This document shows, in pieces, positions 50,211 to 58,180 of a DNA stretch of 64,000 nucleotides. Source of the stretch: an uncultured Candidatus Melainabacteria bacterium (lineage in GTDB: Bacteria; Cyanobacteriota; Vampirovibrionia; Gastranaerophilales; Gastranaerophilaceae); assembly GCA_934718275.1 (NCBI GenBank), contig CAKUZD010000001.1:186001-250000 (forward strand). The letters run 5' to 3'. A program made the translations under genes and the position numbers. Positions within the stretch are counted from its first letter, which is position 1; the number at the start of each line of letters is the position of its first letter. The notes beneath the pieces are model-generated. The model did not search any database and was not told the DNA's origin. It saw only the letters and a program-made list of their open reading frames with translations.

Positions 50211-51812
50211 ATGGAAAAAGCAGTTGTGTATGCAAGAGTATCGTCAGAAGAACAAGCAAAACACGGTTTTAGTATAGATAATCAAAAAAGACAATGTATA
50301 GAATTTGCAGAAAAGCAAGGTTATTCAGTGGCAAAAGTGTTTGTTGATGAAGGAAAATCTGCTAAAAATCTTGAAAGGCCTGAAATTCAAGAACTAATGG
50401 CGTATTGTAGTAAAAAGAAAAATAAAATTTCTGCTGTTATTATATGGCGATTAGATAGAATATCTAGGAATAACGAGGATTATCACGGAGTTTTACGACC
50501 TTTATTTGAGAAACAAGGAATAAAACTTTTATCAGCTACCGAAGCAAATGTGAATACCATAGAAGGTGATTTAATGCGAAATATTGGTATAAGTTTTGCA
50601 GAATATGAAAGAAAAGTAATTGGTGCCAGAACAATTGCTGGGTTACGCCAGAAAGCAGAATTAGGTGAATATCCGCATAAAGCTCCTATTGGGTACAAAA
50701 ATATATCAAAAGAAGATGGTTCAAAAACAATCATTGTAGATGACAGTTGTGCCTTTTACATAAAACAAGCATTCAATTTATATGATAGTGGATTATACTC
50801 TCTTAGGAGTTTAACCACAAAACTTTACCAAGATGGATTTAGAAGTAGTTCCGGAAGAAGAGTGCCACAATCCACTGTTGAATTTATCCTAAAAAATATT
50901 TTCTATACAGGAGTGTTCAAGTTTGAAGATAAAGTCTATGAAAATGCAAAACACATACCTCTAATCAGTAAAGAACTTTTTTACAGTGTTCAAGATAGGT
51001 TATTATCCCCTGATAAAGCTAGAAAAAAGAATTATGACTTTGCTTATACAGGATTAATAAGATGTGCACATTGTGGCTGTCGCTTAACGGCAGAATTTAA
51101 AAAAGGTAAGTATATTTATTATCATTGTACTGGTAATAAAGGTGGCGAGTGCAAAAGAGATTATATCAATGAATTAGTGGTTGATAAGACTTTTGCAGAA
51201 ATTATTCGATTGATAGTGATTCCTCAAGATATTAGAGAGCGAATCTTGAAGGAGCTAAAACTTGGACATGAAAAGAAAAACGGATATTCAAAAGAAGTTA
51301 AAAATAATATTATCAAGCAAATAACAAGACTTGAGAATAGGATAGAAGAAGCGTTTACCCTCAAATTGGACAACGTTATAACTCATGATTTTTGGAAAGC
51401 TCAAAATGATAAATTGCAAATTGAAAAAGACAAACTGAAAATTCAACTGGAAGAAATTGATAAACTTGATAAAGCATTTTATGACAAAGCCGATACACTG
51501 CTTAGTTTTACAGATAACGCACATGATTATTTTTTAAAGGGAAATTTGCTACAAAGAAGAAAAATCATGGAAATTATTTCAGAAGAAATCACATATAAAG
51601 ATAAAAACTTTGATATAAAATTAAAGCCAATATTCCAAACAATAGCAGAAAATCAGTACAATTTAGCACAAAAAAATGCTAACAATCGAACTTCTGAAAC
51701 AGGCATTAAAAAAGGGCTTGAAACTAATTCTTGCCCTAATAATAGAAAAAACTCCCCAGGTTGGACTCGAACCAACAGCCTACCGGTTAACAGCCGGTTG
51801 CTCCGCCATTGA
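50211..51812 (+). CDS. Large serine recombinase (site-specific integrase)
   Basis: 533 aa in the integrated form. Resolvase domain with catalytic Ser in YARVSSEEQ and IIWRLDRISRN, the recombinase domain (PIGYKN through SSGRRVPQSTVEFIL), a zinc ribbon (CAHCGCRL, YYHCTGNKGGEC) and a coiled coil (LQIEKDKLKIQLEEI). The last about 45 codons lie inside the 83-bp repeat and antisense to tRNA-Asn, ending TRTNSLPVNSRLLRH. That tail is therefore provided by the target site. It is the likely integrase of the 30-kb island. Confidence 0.92.
   Translation: MEKAVVYARVSSEEQAKHGFSIDNQKRQCIEFAEKQGYSVAKVFVDEGKSAKNLERPEIQELMAYCSKKKNKISAVIIWRLDRISRNNEDYHGVLRPLFEKQGIKLLSATEANVNTIEGDLMRNIGISFAEYERKVIGARTIAGLRQKAELGEYPHKAPIGYKNISKEDGSKTIIVDDSCAFYIKQAFNLYDSGLYSLRSLTTKLYQDGFRSSSGRRVPQSTVEFILKNIFYTGVFKFEDKVYENAKHIPLISKELFYSVQDRLLSPDKARKKNYDFAYTGLIRCAHCGCRLTAEFKKGKYIYYHCTGNKGGECKRDYINELVVDKTFAEIIRLIVIPQDIRERILKELKLGHEKKNGYSKEVKNNIIKQITRLENRIEEAFTLKLDNVITHDFWKAQNDKLQIEKDKLKIQLEEIDKLDKAFYDKADTLLSFTDNAHDYFLKGNLLQRRKIMEIISEEITYKDKNFDIKLKPIFQTIAENQYNLAQKNANNRTSETGIKKGLETNSCPNNRKNSPGWTRTNSLPVNSRLLRH
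51681..51763 (+). repeat. Right copy of 83-bp direct repeat (candidate attR)
   Basis: Matches 21538-21620 except for two positions. It spans the 3' part of the recombinase gene, a minus-strand terminator-like hairpin (AGGGC at one side, GCCCT at the other, then a T-run) and the final 12 nt of tRNA-Asn. Confidence 0.75.
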
Positions 51813-51823
51813 GCTACTGAGGA
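51752..51823 (-). tRNA. tRNA-Asn (anticodon GTT)
   Basis: Acceptor TCCTCAG pairs with CTGGGGA (one G-U), discriminator G. Anticodon loop CTGTTAA gives GTT. T-arm GGTTCGAGTCC. 72 nt, CCA not encoded. Its 3' end lies inside the direct repeat that bounds the island, so it is the probable insertion target and remains complete. Confidence 0.95.
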
Positions 51824-51919
51824 ATATCTTCACTTTTAAATTGTCTCGCTCTCTCAAGAGCTTGTATAATTATTATAATATAAAAAATTTTTATTGTAAA
51901 GTACTTTTTTTATATTTTT

Positions 51920-53704
51920 TTATTTTATTGACGACAATTTTACCAAATTATTAAATTCTTCATATTTTGCCTCCAACTCATCAAACGTACCAATATCAAC
52001 AATTGCACCGTCTTTCATATATACAAGCTTATTACATACTTTTAAGGTTGATAATCGATGTGCAATTGCTATTATTGTTTTTGATTTACTTATTTCACTC
52101 AACATTTTAGTTATTTCATGCTCGACCTGAACATCTAAAGCTGATGTTGCTTCGTCAAGAATAACTATTTCCGGCTCCCTGTATAATGCTCTTGCAATAG
52201 CTAATCTTTGTTTTTGCCCCTGTGACAAGCCGTTTGAGCCAATTATTATATTTGAATTTATTCCTTGAGGATATTGTTCAACAATATCATACAATTGAGC
52301 AGCTTTTAATGCTTGGATTACCCTATCATTATCAATTTCCAAACATCCCCATGCTACATTTTCTTTTATTGACCTGTCTAAAATATTTATTTGCTGAGGC
52401 ACGTAACCGAGCATGCGTCTGAATTTTTGAAAATTTTGTTGGGTTAATTGGGTTTCATCAACAATAACTTCCCCGCTATTCGCAGGAAGCAATCCTGTTA
52501 AAATATCAGCAAGAGTGCTTTTGCCTGCACCTGATAACCCTATTATTCCAATAAAATCTCCTTTATTAATAGTAAATGAAATATTTTTTAGAACTTGTTT
52601 TGTGTCATTGTAAGAAAAACAGATATTTTTTAATTCTATTTTGTCATGAAAACCTAATTTCCCTTCGGCTTGAAGTTTTTCTTTTTGAAAGTTATCAAAA
52701 TCACATGTCTCATATTTTTCATTAATTCTTTTAACGTAATTTCTTGTAGCATTAATATTTATAATAGACGACTGTATTCTATTTAATGCCGGTGCTATCC
52801 TAAATAATGCCGCTACAACAATTGCAAAAGCAGCCATAAGTTCTGCATTATTGTTTGATGTTTGTATTGAAATTATACAAGCAAGAACCAAGAGAGCAAG
52901 AACTACAAGCATTTCAACCATGTATGGAGGAATTGCATTGTAAAAATTTTGAAGTTTTTGAGTGTTTCGGTATTTTTTTTCAGTATTTTTATACTGTTCA
53001 AAAAACATATTTTCAGCAGAAAGAATTTTCAATTCTTTAATATTTGAAATACTCTCAAGTATTGTATCATTATGATTTTTATTAATTTTTTCCATTGTTG
53101 CAGCAAGAGCATTCGTACGTTTTTTAAAATATTTGTTTTGCAAAAACATTGTTGTAATAACAAAAAGTACTGTTCCTAGAGCCGGAAGTGGAAATTTAAT
53201 AAATAAAAGCCCAATAATCATTCCGACAATTATAACGTTTGTTATAAGATTTAAGCCACGCATCACAAAGCCGTCAACAGCTATATTGCTTAGAGTTTCT
53301 AGTGTATAAATCTTATCATTTTGAGAGGTTTTCATAATTTTTTTATATGGAGCATATAGATAATATTCCATAAACTTTTCAGCAATATCTTTTTTCCAAT
53401 TTGCAATAAATTTACTTTGAATATATTGAACTAAAATCATGAAAAGGTTTTTCAAAACAAAAAGCAATAACACACATAAACATACAGAAAGTCCCAACAA
53501 TAGCGGATTTAAAAGTTTTAATTGAGGGACATGTTTTATAATTTTTTCAGGAGTCATAACCAAAATTATGAATGGATAAATTAACGCAACTCCAGTCAAT
53601 TCCATAATTCCTGCAACTAAAGAAAGTCCCGCAAAACCAAAAAGTTTTGAATATCTTCCCTTTCCGTAGTATTTGATAAATTTTTTATAATTTTCTAAAA
53701 ACAT
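51920..53704 (-). CDS. ABC exporter, PglK/MsbA-like
   Basis: 594 aa half-transporter. Membrane domain to about residue 325, then Walker A GLSGAGKST, Q-loop VPQQINILD, signature GLSQGQKQR (a variant of LSGGQ), Walker B VILDEATSALD and IAHRLST. The LSQGQ signature and the helix pattern fit the lipid-linked oligosaccharide flippase PglK group. Start ATG at 53704. It is divergent from the Bax-inhibitor-like pair. Confidence 0.88.
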   Translation of the reverse strand: MFLENYKKFIKYYGKGRYSKLFGFAGLSLVAGIMELTGVALIYPFIILVMTPEKIIKHVPQLKLLNPLLLGLSVCLCVLLLFVLKNLFMILVQYIQSKFIANWKKDIAEKFMEYYLYAPYKKIMKTSQNDKIYTLETLSNIAVDGFVMRGLNLITNVIIVGMIIGLLFIKFPLPALGTVLFVITTMFLQNKYFKKRTNALAATMEKINKNHNDTILESISNIKELKILSAENMFFEQYKNTEKKYRNTQKLQNFYNAIPPYMVEMLVVLALLVLACIISIQTSNNNAELMAAFAIVVAALFRIAPALNRIQSSIININATRNYVKRINEKYETCDFDNFQKEKLQAEGKLGFHDKIELKNICFSYNDTKQVLKNISFTINKGDFIGIIGLSGAGKSTLADILTGLLPANSGEVIVDETQLTQQNFQKFRRMLGYVPQQINILDRSIKENVAWGCLEIDNDRVIQALKAAQLYDIVEQYPQGINSNIIIGSNGLSQGQKQRLAIARALYREPEIVILDEATSALDVQVEHEITKMLSEISKSKTIIAIAHRLSTLKVCNKLVYMKDGAIVDIGTFDELEAKYEEFNNLVKLSSIK

Positions 53705-53784
53705 CCTTAACCCTTACAAAGTTGTTAATGTATAGCAATTTTTTATAATTTAATATATAATCATGGTAAAGGAAGGAGTTAATT

Positions 53785-54516
53785 ATGTCAAATCCAATAT
53801 TAAATGATGACAGATTTCGTGCAGATGCTCAAATTTTAGACGGAGAACCGATGACTATTCAAGGGACTGTTAACAAAATCTTTTTATTATTTGTATGTTT
53901 ACTTGCAGGCTGTGCGTTGAGCGTGTATTACCTGTTTACAAACCCGGCTATTTCAGGAATTTTGATAACAGGAGGAGCTATTTTAAGTACAGTTTTAGTA
54001 CTAACCACTTGTTTCAATGTAAAATCCGCAAAATACTTAGCTGCACCTTACGCTTTATTTGAAGGCTTAACATTGGGAGCATTTTCTGCTTTGTTTGAAG
54101 CTCAATTTCATGGAATTGTAATGCAGGCCGTGCTCGGGACATTTGTTGTATTATTTGTGATGTTAACTTTATACAAAACCAAGGTTATTCAATACACTGA
54201 GCAATTCAGAGCTGTTTTATTAACATCAATGCTGTCAATTTTGGCAATTTATATAATCCAATTTGTTGCAATGTTTTTTAACAGAAGCATTCCGCTAATT
54301 TGGCAAAACGGCATTGTAGGCATTGGTTTTAGCTTGTTTGTAGTTGTAATTGCAGCTATGAGCTTAATCCAGGATTTCTTCTATATAGAAACATCTTCTC
54401 AAAAGATGCTAAGTAAGGATTATGAATGGTTTGGAGCTATGGGGCTAATGATTACGCTGGTATGGCTATATACAGAAATTTTGAGACTTCTGGCTAAATT
54501 AAATTCAAGAAATTAA
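53785..54516 (+). CDS. Bax inhibitor-1/YccA-like membrane protein, copy 1
   Basis: 243 aa, seven hydrophobic helices after a short N-terminal DGEPMTIQGTVNK segment. KSAKYLAAPYALFEGLTLGAFSA and FGAMGLMITLVWLYTEILRLL match the BAX-inhibitor-1-like family (TMBIM/YetJ type), which form acid-sensing calcium leak channels in known members. AAGGAGT before the ATG. The next gene is a close paralogue. Confidence 0.85.
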   Translation: MSNPILNDDRFRADAQILDGEPMTIQGTVNKIFLLFVCLLAGCALSVYYLFTNPAISGILITGGAILSTVLVLTTCFNVKSAKYLAAPYALFEGLTLGAFSALFEAQFHGIVMQAVLGTFVVLFVMLTLYKTKVIQYTEQFRAVLLTSMLSILAIYIIQFVAMFFNRSIPLIWQNGIVGIGFSLFVVVIAAMSLIQDFFYIETSSQKMLSKDYEWFGAMGLMITLVWLYTEILRLLAKLNSRN

Positions 54517-54537
54517 AGATTTTTAAATAAAAAGAAA

Positions 54538-54573
54538 AAAAGACGTAACTATTAAGTTAGTTGCGTCTTTTTT
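54538..54573 (+). terminator. Terminator after Bax-I copy 1
   Basis: 13-bp stem with one G-U pair, 8-nt loop, T-run on plus. Confidence 0.85.
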
Positions 54574-54575
54574 GT

Positions 54576-54711
54576 ATGGATAAATTAATGCAACTACAGT
54601 CAATCCAATAATTACTGCAATTAACAAAAAAAACCTAAAAAAAACAAAAAACCTGGAATATCTTCCTTTTCCGTAGTATTTGGTAAAAATTTTTATAATT
54701 TTCTAAAAACA
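54576..54711 (-). pseudogene. Duplicated 5' fragment of the ABC exporter gene
   Basis: Similar to 53572-53704, the first about 44 codons of the ABC exporter, but with substitutions and an A-rich disrupted centre. No complete reading frame. It is a scar of the tandem duplication that produced the second Bax-I gene. Confidence 0.75.
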
Positions 54712-54792
54712 TCATTACTACTTACAAAATTATTAATATTTAGCAATTTCTTATAATTTAATATATAATCATGAAAAAGGAAGGAATTAATA

Positions 54793-55548
54793 ATGTCAAA
54801 TCCAATATTAAATGAAGCTATATTTAGTCCACAAGCACAGTTTCTTGATGGCGAACCAATGACTATTCAAGGAACTGTTAACAAAGTATTTTTACTATTT
54901 GCATGCTTACTTGCAGGTTGTGCACTTAGCGTATACTACTTATTATCAAATCCGGCCATAGCAATTGTTTTAATGCTTGCCGGAGGATTTGTGACTTTTA
55001 TTTTGGTTTTAATTACATACCTTAGTGTAAAATCCGCAAAATACTTAGCAGCACCTTACGCTTTATTTGAAGGCTTTACATTAGGAGCACTCTCTGCTTT
55101 TTTTGAAACAATATATCACGGAATTGTCATTCAAGCGGTACTCGCAACCTTTGTTGTACTGTTTATAATGCTTGGATTGTACAAGGCTCGTATAATCCAA
55201 TACACAAAAAAATTCAGAACGATTTTAATAACCTCAATCTTATCAATATTAGCTCTATACATAATCCAAATTATAACTATGTTCTTTCCAAAAAATATTT
55301 TTCTTCTTATTTGGGGAAACGGAATGTTAGGAATTGCTTTAAGATTGTTTATGATTATAATTGCAGCTATGAGCCTAATTCAAGATTTCGCCTTTATAGA
55401 ATCTTATTCAAAAAAGAAGTTAAGCAAGGATTACGAATGGCTGGGAGCTATGGGGCTAATGATTACGCTTATATGGCTATATACAGAAATTTTAAAACTT
55501 CTAGCTAGATTAAATTCAAAAAAATACAGATTTTTAAATAATAAGTAA
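54793..55548 (+). CDS. Bax inhibitor-1/YccA-like membrane protein, copy 2
   Basis: 251 aa, same seven-helix architecture and nearly the same motifs (EPMTIQGTVNKVFLLF, AAPYALFEGFTLGALSAFF, LGAMGLMITLIWLYTEILKLL). Clearly a tandem duplicate of the upstream gene, with a slightly longer lysine-rich tail (KYRFLNNK). AAGGAAT before the ATG, copied with the upstream region. Confidence 0.85.
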   Translation: MSNPILNEAIFSPQAQFLDGEPMTIQGTVNKVFLLFACLLAGCALSVYYLLSNPAIAIVLMLAGGFVTFILVLITYLSVKSAKYLAAPYALFEGFTLGALSAFFETIYHGIVIQAVLATFVVLFIMLGLYKARIIQYTKKFRTILITSILSILALYIIQIITMFFPKNIFLLIWGNGMLGIALRLFMIIIAAMSLIQDFAFIESYSKKKLSKDYEWLGAMGLMITLIWLYTEILKLLARLNSKKYRFLNNK

Positions 55549-55550
55549 TA

Positions 55551-55584
55551 AAAAAACGTAACTAACTTAATAGTTACGTTTTTT
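55551..55584. terminator. Terminator after Bax-I copy 2
   Basis: Perfect 14-bp stem (55551-55564 with 55571-55584), 6-nt loop, A-rich on the left and T-rich on the right. The core TAACTA is shared with the terminator of copy 1. Confidence 0.9.
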
Positions 55585-55733
55585 TATTACACTTTACACC
55601 TCTGTTTGCTATCCATACTCATTACACTCTGTACATGTATCAAGGAGCGAGAATTTGACTACTGTTGTCAATACGTTTTCAGCTCCGCCTCAACATTACG
55701 AAAAAAATAATATTATTTGGTTTGCAATCTTAT

Positions 55734-57023
55734 TTAAAGTAATTCTCCAAATATTTTTCCATTTTCATATTTGGTAATTTTTACTTGTTGCAAAGAATTT
55801 AATAAAGTTTCGTCTTTGGACTTTATTAAAACTGTCAAATAGTTTCTGGTCACACCTTTTAAAAGCCCTGTATTTTTATCAGGATGTTTCTCTACTAAAA
55901 CTTCATGAATTTTCCCAATATTTTTATTAATAAATTCTGTGTGTTTTAAATATGACAAAGCTTTCACAATATCTGCACGCATTTGACGAACTTTTTCATC
56001 AACTTGCTCTGTTGCCTTAGCTCCAATTGTGCCTTCTCTAACAGAATATGGGAAAACATGTATTTGCGAAAGTCCTGATTTTCTTAAATTTTCAACAGTT
56101 GTCTGAAAATCTTCTTCTGTTTCACCTGCAAAGCCTGTTATAATATCACTTCCTAAAAACGGCAAATCAAATATTTGATTAATCCGATCTATTTGAGCTA
56201 AATAATCTTCAACTTTATAAAATCTATTCATTGATTTTAAAGTTTTATTACATGCCGATTGCAACGACAAATGAAAATGAGGACAGAATTTTTTCGATTT
56301 TTGCAAATATTCAAGCATTTCATCCGTAATTTCTGTAGGATTTAATGAGCCCATTCTAAATCTCTCAATTGTAGTTCTTTCTTCAATTGCTTCAATCAAA
56401 TCCAAAAGTTCAAGTCCGATATCTTTTCCCCATTGACCAATATGAATTCCGGTCAAAACAACTTCTTTAAAGCCATGTTTTGAAAAATTATTTATTTGTT
56501 CAACAATAAATTCAATATCAGCACTTCTACTTTTCCCTCGAGCGAAAGGTATTATACAATAAGAGCATCTGTTGTCACAACCATCCTGAATTTTTAGACT
56601 GGCACGAGTTTTTGTCATATCTGTCAATACAACTTTGCTAAAATCAGTTCTATGCATAATGTCAGAAACAGCACAACTTTTCTCTTGCACATTTGATAAT
56701 ACTTTAAACAAATCAAGTTTTTCATCATTTCCAACAACCAAATCAACAAACTCATTTTCTAAAAGTTTTTCTTTTTCAACTTGAGCAACACAACCGGTTA
56801 TAATAGTCAATAAATTTGCATTTTTATGTTTTGCAGCCCTTAAAAGATACAAAGCTTCATTATCACTTTTATGAGTGACTGTGCAAGAATTCAATATATA
56901 ATAATCAGCTTCTTCAACTTTTTTAACTTGATTTAAACCATTATTTTTTAAATTTTCGGCAATTATCGAGCTTTCAAATTGGTTGGATTTACAGCCCATG
57001 GTGTGAATGTAAAAATTTTTCAT
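55734..57023 (-). CDS. mtaB: tRNA t6A37 methylthiotransferase MtaB
   Basis: 429 aa. N-terminal MTTase domain with HTMGCKSNQ and later Cys residues for one 4Fe-4S cluster; radical-SAM motif CDNRCSYCIIP (CxxxCxxC); C-terminal TRAM-like domain (IHEVLVEKHPDKNTGLLKG). MtaB converts t6A37 to ms2t6A in tRNA-Lys and similar tRNAs. The GCKSNQ N-terminus separates MtaB from MiaB. Confidence 0.93.
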   Translation of the reverse strand: MKNFYIHTMGCKSNQFESSIIAENLKNNGLNQVKKVEEADYYILNSCTVTHKSDNEALYLLRAAKHKNANLLTIITGCVAQVEKEKLLENEFVDLVVGNDEKLDLFKVLSNVQEKSCAVSDIMHRTDFSKVVLTDMTKTRASLKIQDGCDNRCSYCIIPFARGKSRSADIEFIVEQINNFSKHGFKEVVLTGIHIGQWGKDIGLELLDLIEAIEERTTIERFRMGSLNPTEITDEMLEYLQKSKKFCPHFHLSLQSACNKTLKSMNRFYKVEDYLAQIDRINQIFDLPFLGSDIITGFAGETEEDFQTTVENLRKSGLSQIHVFPYSVREGTIGAKATEQVDEKVRQMRADIVKALSYLKHTEFINKNIGKIHEVLVEKHPDKNTGLLKGVTRNYLTVLIKSKDETLLNSLQQVKITKYENGKIFGELL

Positions 57024-57148
57024 ATACGTATAATAATCTAAATATAACTTTGTGTAAATATTCTTAACAAAAAATTGGTATTATAGCAAAAAAATTTACT
57101 TTTGGGTTTTACTAAAGTATAATACAATTTGTGAAAGTGTAGGTGTGT

Positions 57149-58027
57149 ATGCAAATTTCAGCAATTTCGGCTCCTAATTTTAGAGGTAAACGGGATAATG
57201 TTGATGCTTTAATCGGTTTAGATGATACTTCAATTCGTCAAATCGCATATATGGAAACAGCGTCAAAATTTGACAATAAAAAGTCTAAAAAAATTACAAA
57301 TGCGTTATTTTACTCAGCTCCAATTGCAGCAGGATTAGGAGCGGCAGTATTCACAAAAGGGAAATCTAAAATATTTTCTAAGAATGTTTCCGGTGTGGCA
57401 GCTAGAGTTGCAAACGGACTTCAAGTAGCAGCAGGTTGGACTGCAGCTTTACTTGCGGTTGATGCTGTTAGAATTGGAAGAAATAAATTAGTAGAAAAAT
57501 CTCCGGAAGCAAGAAAATTTGACAAAGAACATCCTGTTATTTCACTACTTGGAACATTAGCAGCCGGAGTAGGAGCTGTAATGTTGGTAGGTAAAGGTGC
57601 TGAAAAATTGGCAAGCCAAAAAGCTCCAAAATTTTTACAAAATGCAACCGAAAATGTTGCAAATTTCTTAAATAATAATAAAGGTATGGTTGGAGTAAAA
57701 AATAATGTAAAAAAAGTTCTCGATAAAACACCTTCCGCACTGAAAGAATTCGGAGCATCAATGCTATCTTGGGCTCCTTCATTGTTAATATTCGGAGGCA
57801 TGTTCCATTCATTCAGTTCAGCAAATGCTCAAAACAGAGATTTAATGAATAATTATACCCGCTTAAAAAATATGCAATCAGGTCTAGCCCAAGCAAGAGT
57901 TCGTGAACTGTCAATGGAAAACGATTTTCTTAAAACAGATGTTCAGAATGCAGAAGACTTGGAATTATTAAAAAATCCTACAGTAGGTTTGGCTGAAACA
58001 ATCTCAGAACTTGAAGAAAATGCTTAA
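57149..58027 (+). CDS. Membrane-associated hypothetical protein with MQISAI-FRG N-terminus
   Basis: 292 aa from ATG at 57149 (AGGTG upstream; a GTG two codons earlier is possible). It begins MQISAISAPNFRGKRDN. Two or three hydrophobic stretches: APIAAGLGAAVF near 55, LQVAAGWTAALLAVDAV near 95, and SLLGTLAAGVGAVMLVG near 130, then MLSWAPSLLIFGGMFHSF near 215. The layout resembles the 709-aa protein at 1411-3540. Function unknown. Confidence 0.7.
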   Translation: MQISAISAPNFRGKRDNVDALIGLDDTSIRQIAYMETASKFDNKKSKKITNALFYSAPIAAGLGAAVFTKGKSKIFSKNVSGVAARVANGLQVAAGWTAALLAVDAVRIGRNKLVEKSPEARKFDKEHPVISLLGTLAAGVGAVMLVGKGAEKLASQKAPKFLQNATENVANFLNNNKGMVGVKNNVKKVLDKTPSALKEFGASMLSWAPSLLIFGGMFHSFSSANAQNRDLMNNYTRLKNMQSGLAQARVRELSMENDFLKTDVQNAEDLELLKNPTVGLAETISELEENA

Positions 58028-58052
58028 TTAAGGAAACAAAATATAAATTAAG

Positions 58053-58088
58053 ACAATGACTGCAACTAAAGTTGCAGTCATTGTTTTT
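58053..58088 (+). terminator. Terminator of the gene at 57149
   Basis: Perfect 14-bp stem (58053-58066 with 58071-58084), 4-nt loop, then TTTTTGT. Confidence 0.92.
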
Positions 58089-58124
58089 GTCGAGAAAACA
58101 AATATTAATAAAATAAAAAATAAA

Positions 58125-58156
58125 AAAATGGGTATCAAATAATTGATACCCATTTT
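58125..58156. terminator. Terminator of nifJ
   Basis: Perfect 14-bp stem (58125-58138 with 58143-58156), loop ATAA. The minus strand has a T-run after the stem. It lies 25 bp past the nifJ stop. Confidence 0.9.
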
Positions 58157-58180
58157 CAATGTTACCATTGTTCTTTGCGC

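Larger units (their letters stand above)
21621..51680 (+). mobile_element. Integrative element (about 30 kb) at tRNA-Asn
   Basis: Bounded by the 83-bp direct repeats, with a large serine recombinase gene directly inside the right repeat and tRNA-Asn just outside it. Cargo is typical of an accessory island: Gabija-like pair, toxin-antitoxin-like pair, retron-like reverse transcriptase, extra recombinases, gene remnants and unknown operons. No relaxase, coupling protein or type IV secretion gene was found, so it is either mobilisable by unseen means or not self-transmissible. Exact crossover points lie somewhere within the repeats. Confidence 0.6.

Noticed and set aside
21621..51680. Prophage
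   Set aside because: No capsid, portal, terminase, tail or lysis gene found; the recombinases and cargo fit a non-phage integrative element.
57421..57801. 126-codon minus frame within the gene at 57149
   Set aside because: Antisense shadow in an Ala/Gly-rich region; no start signals.
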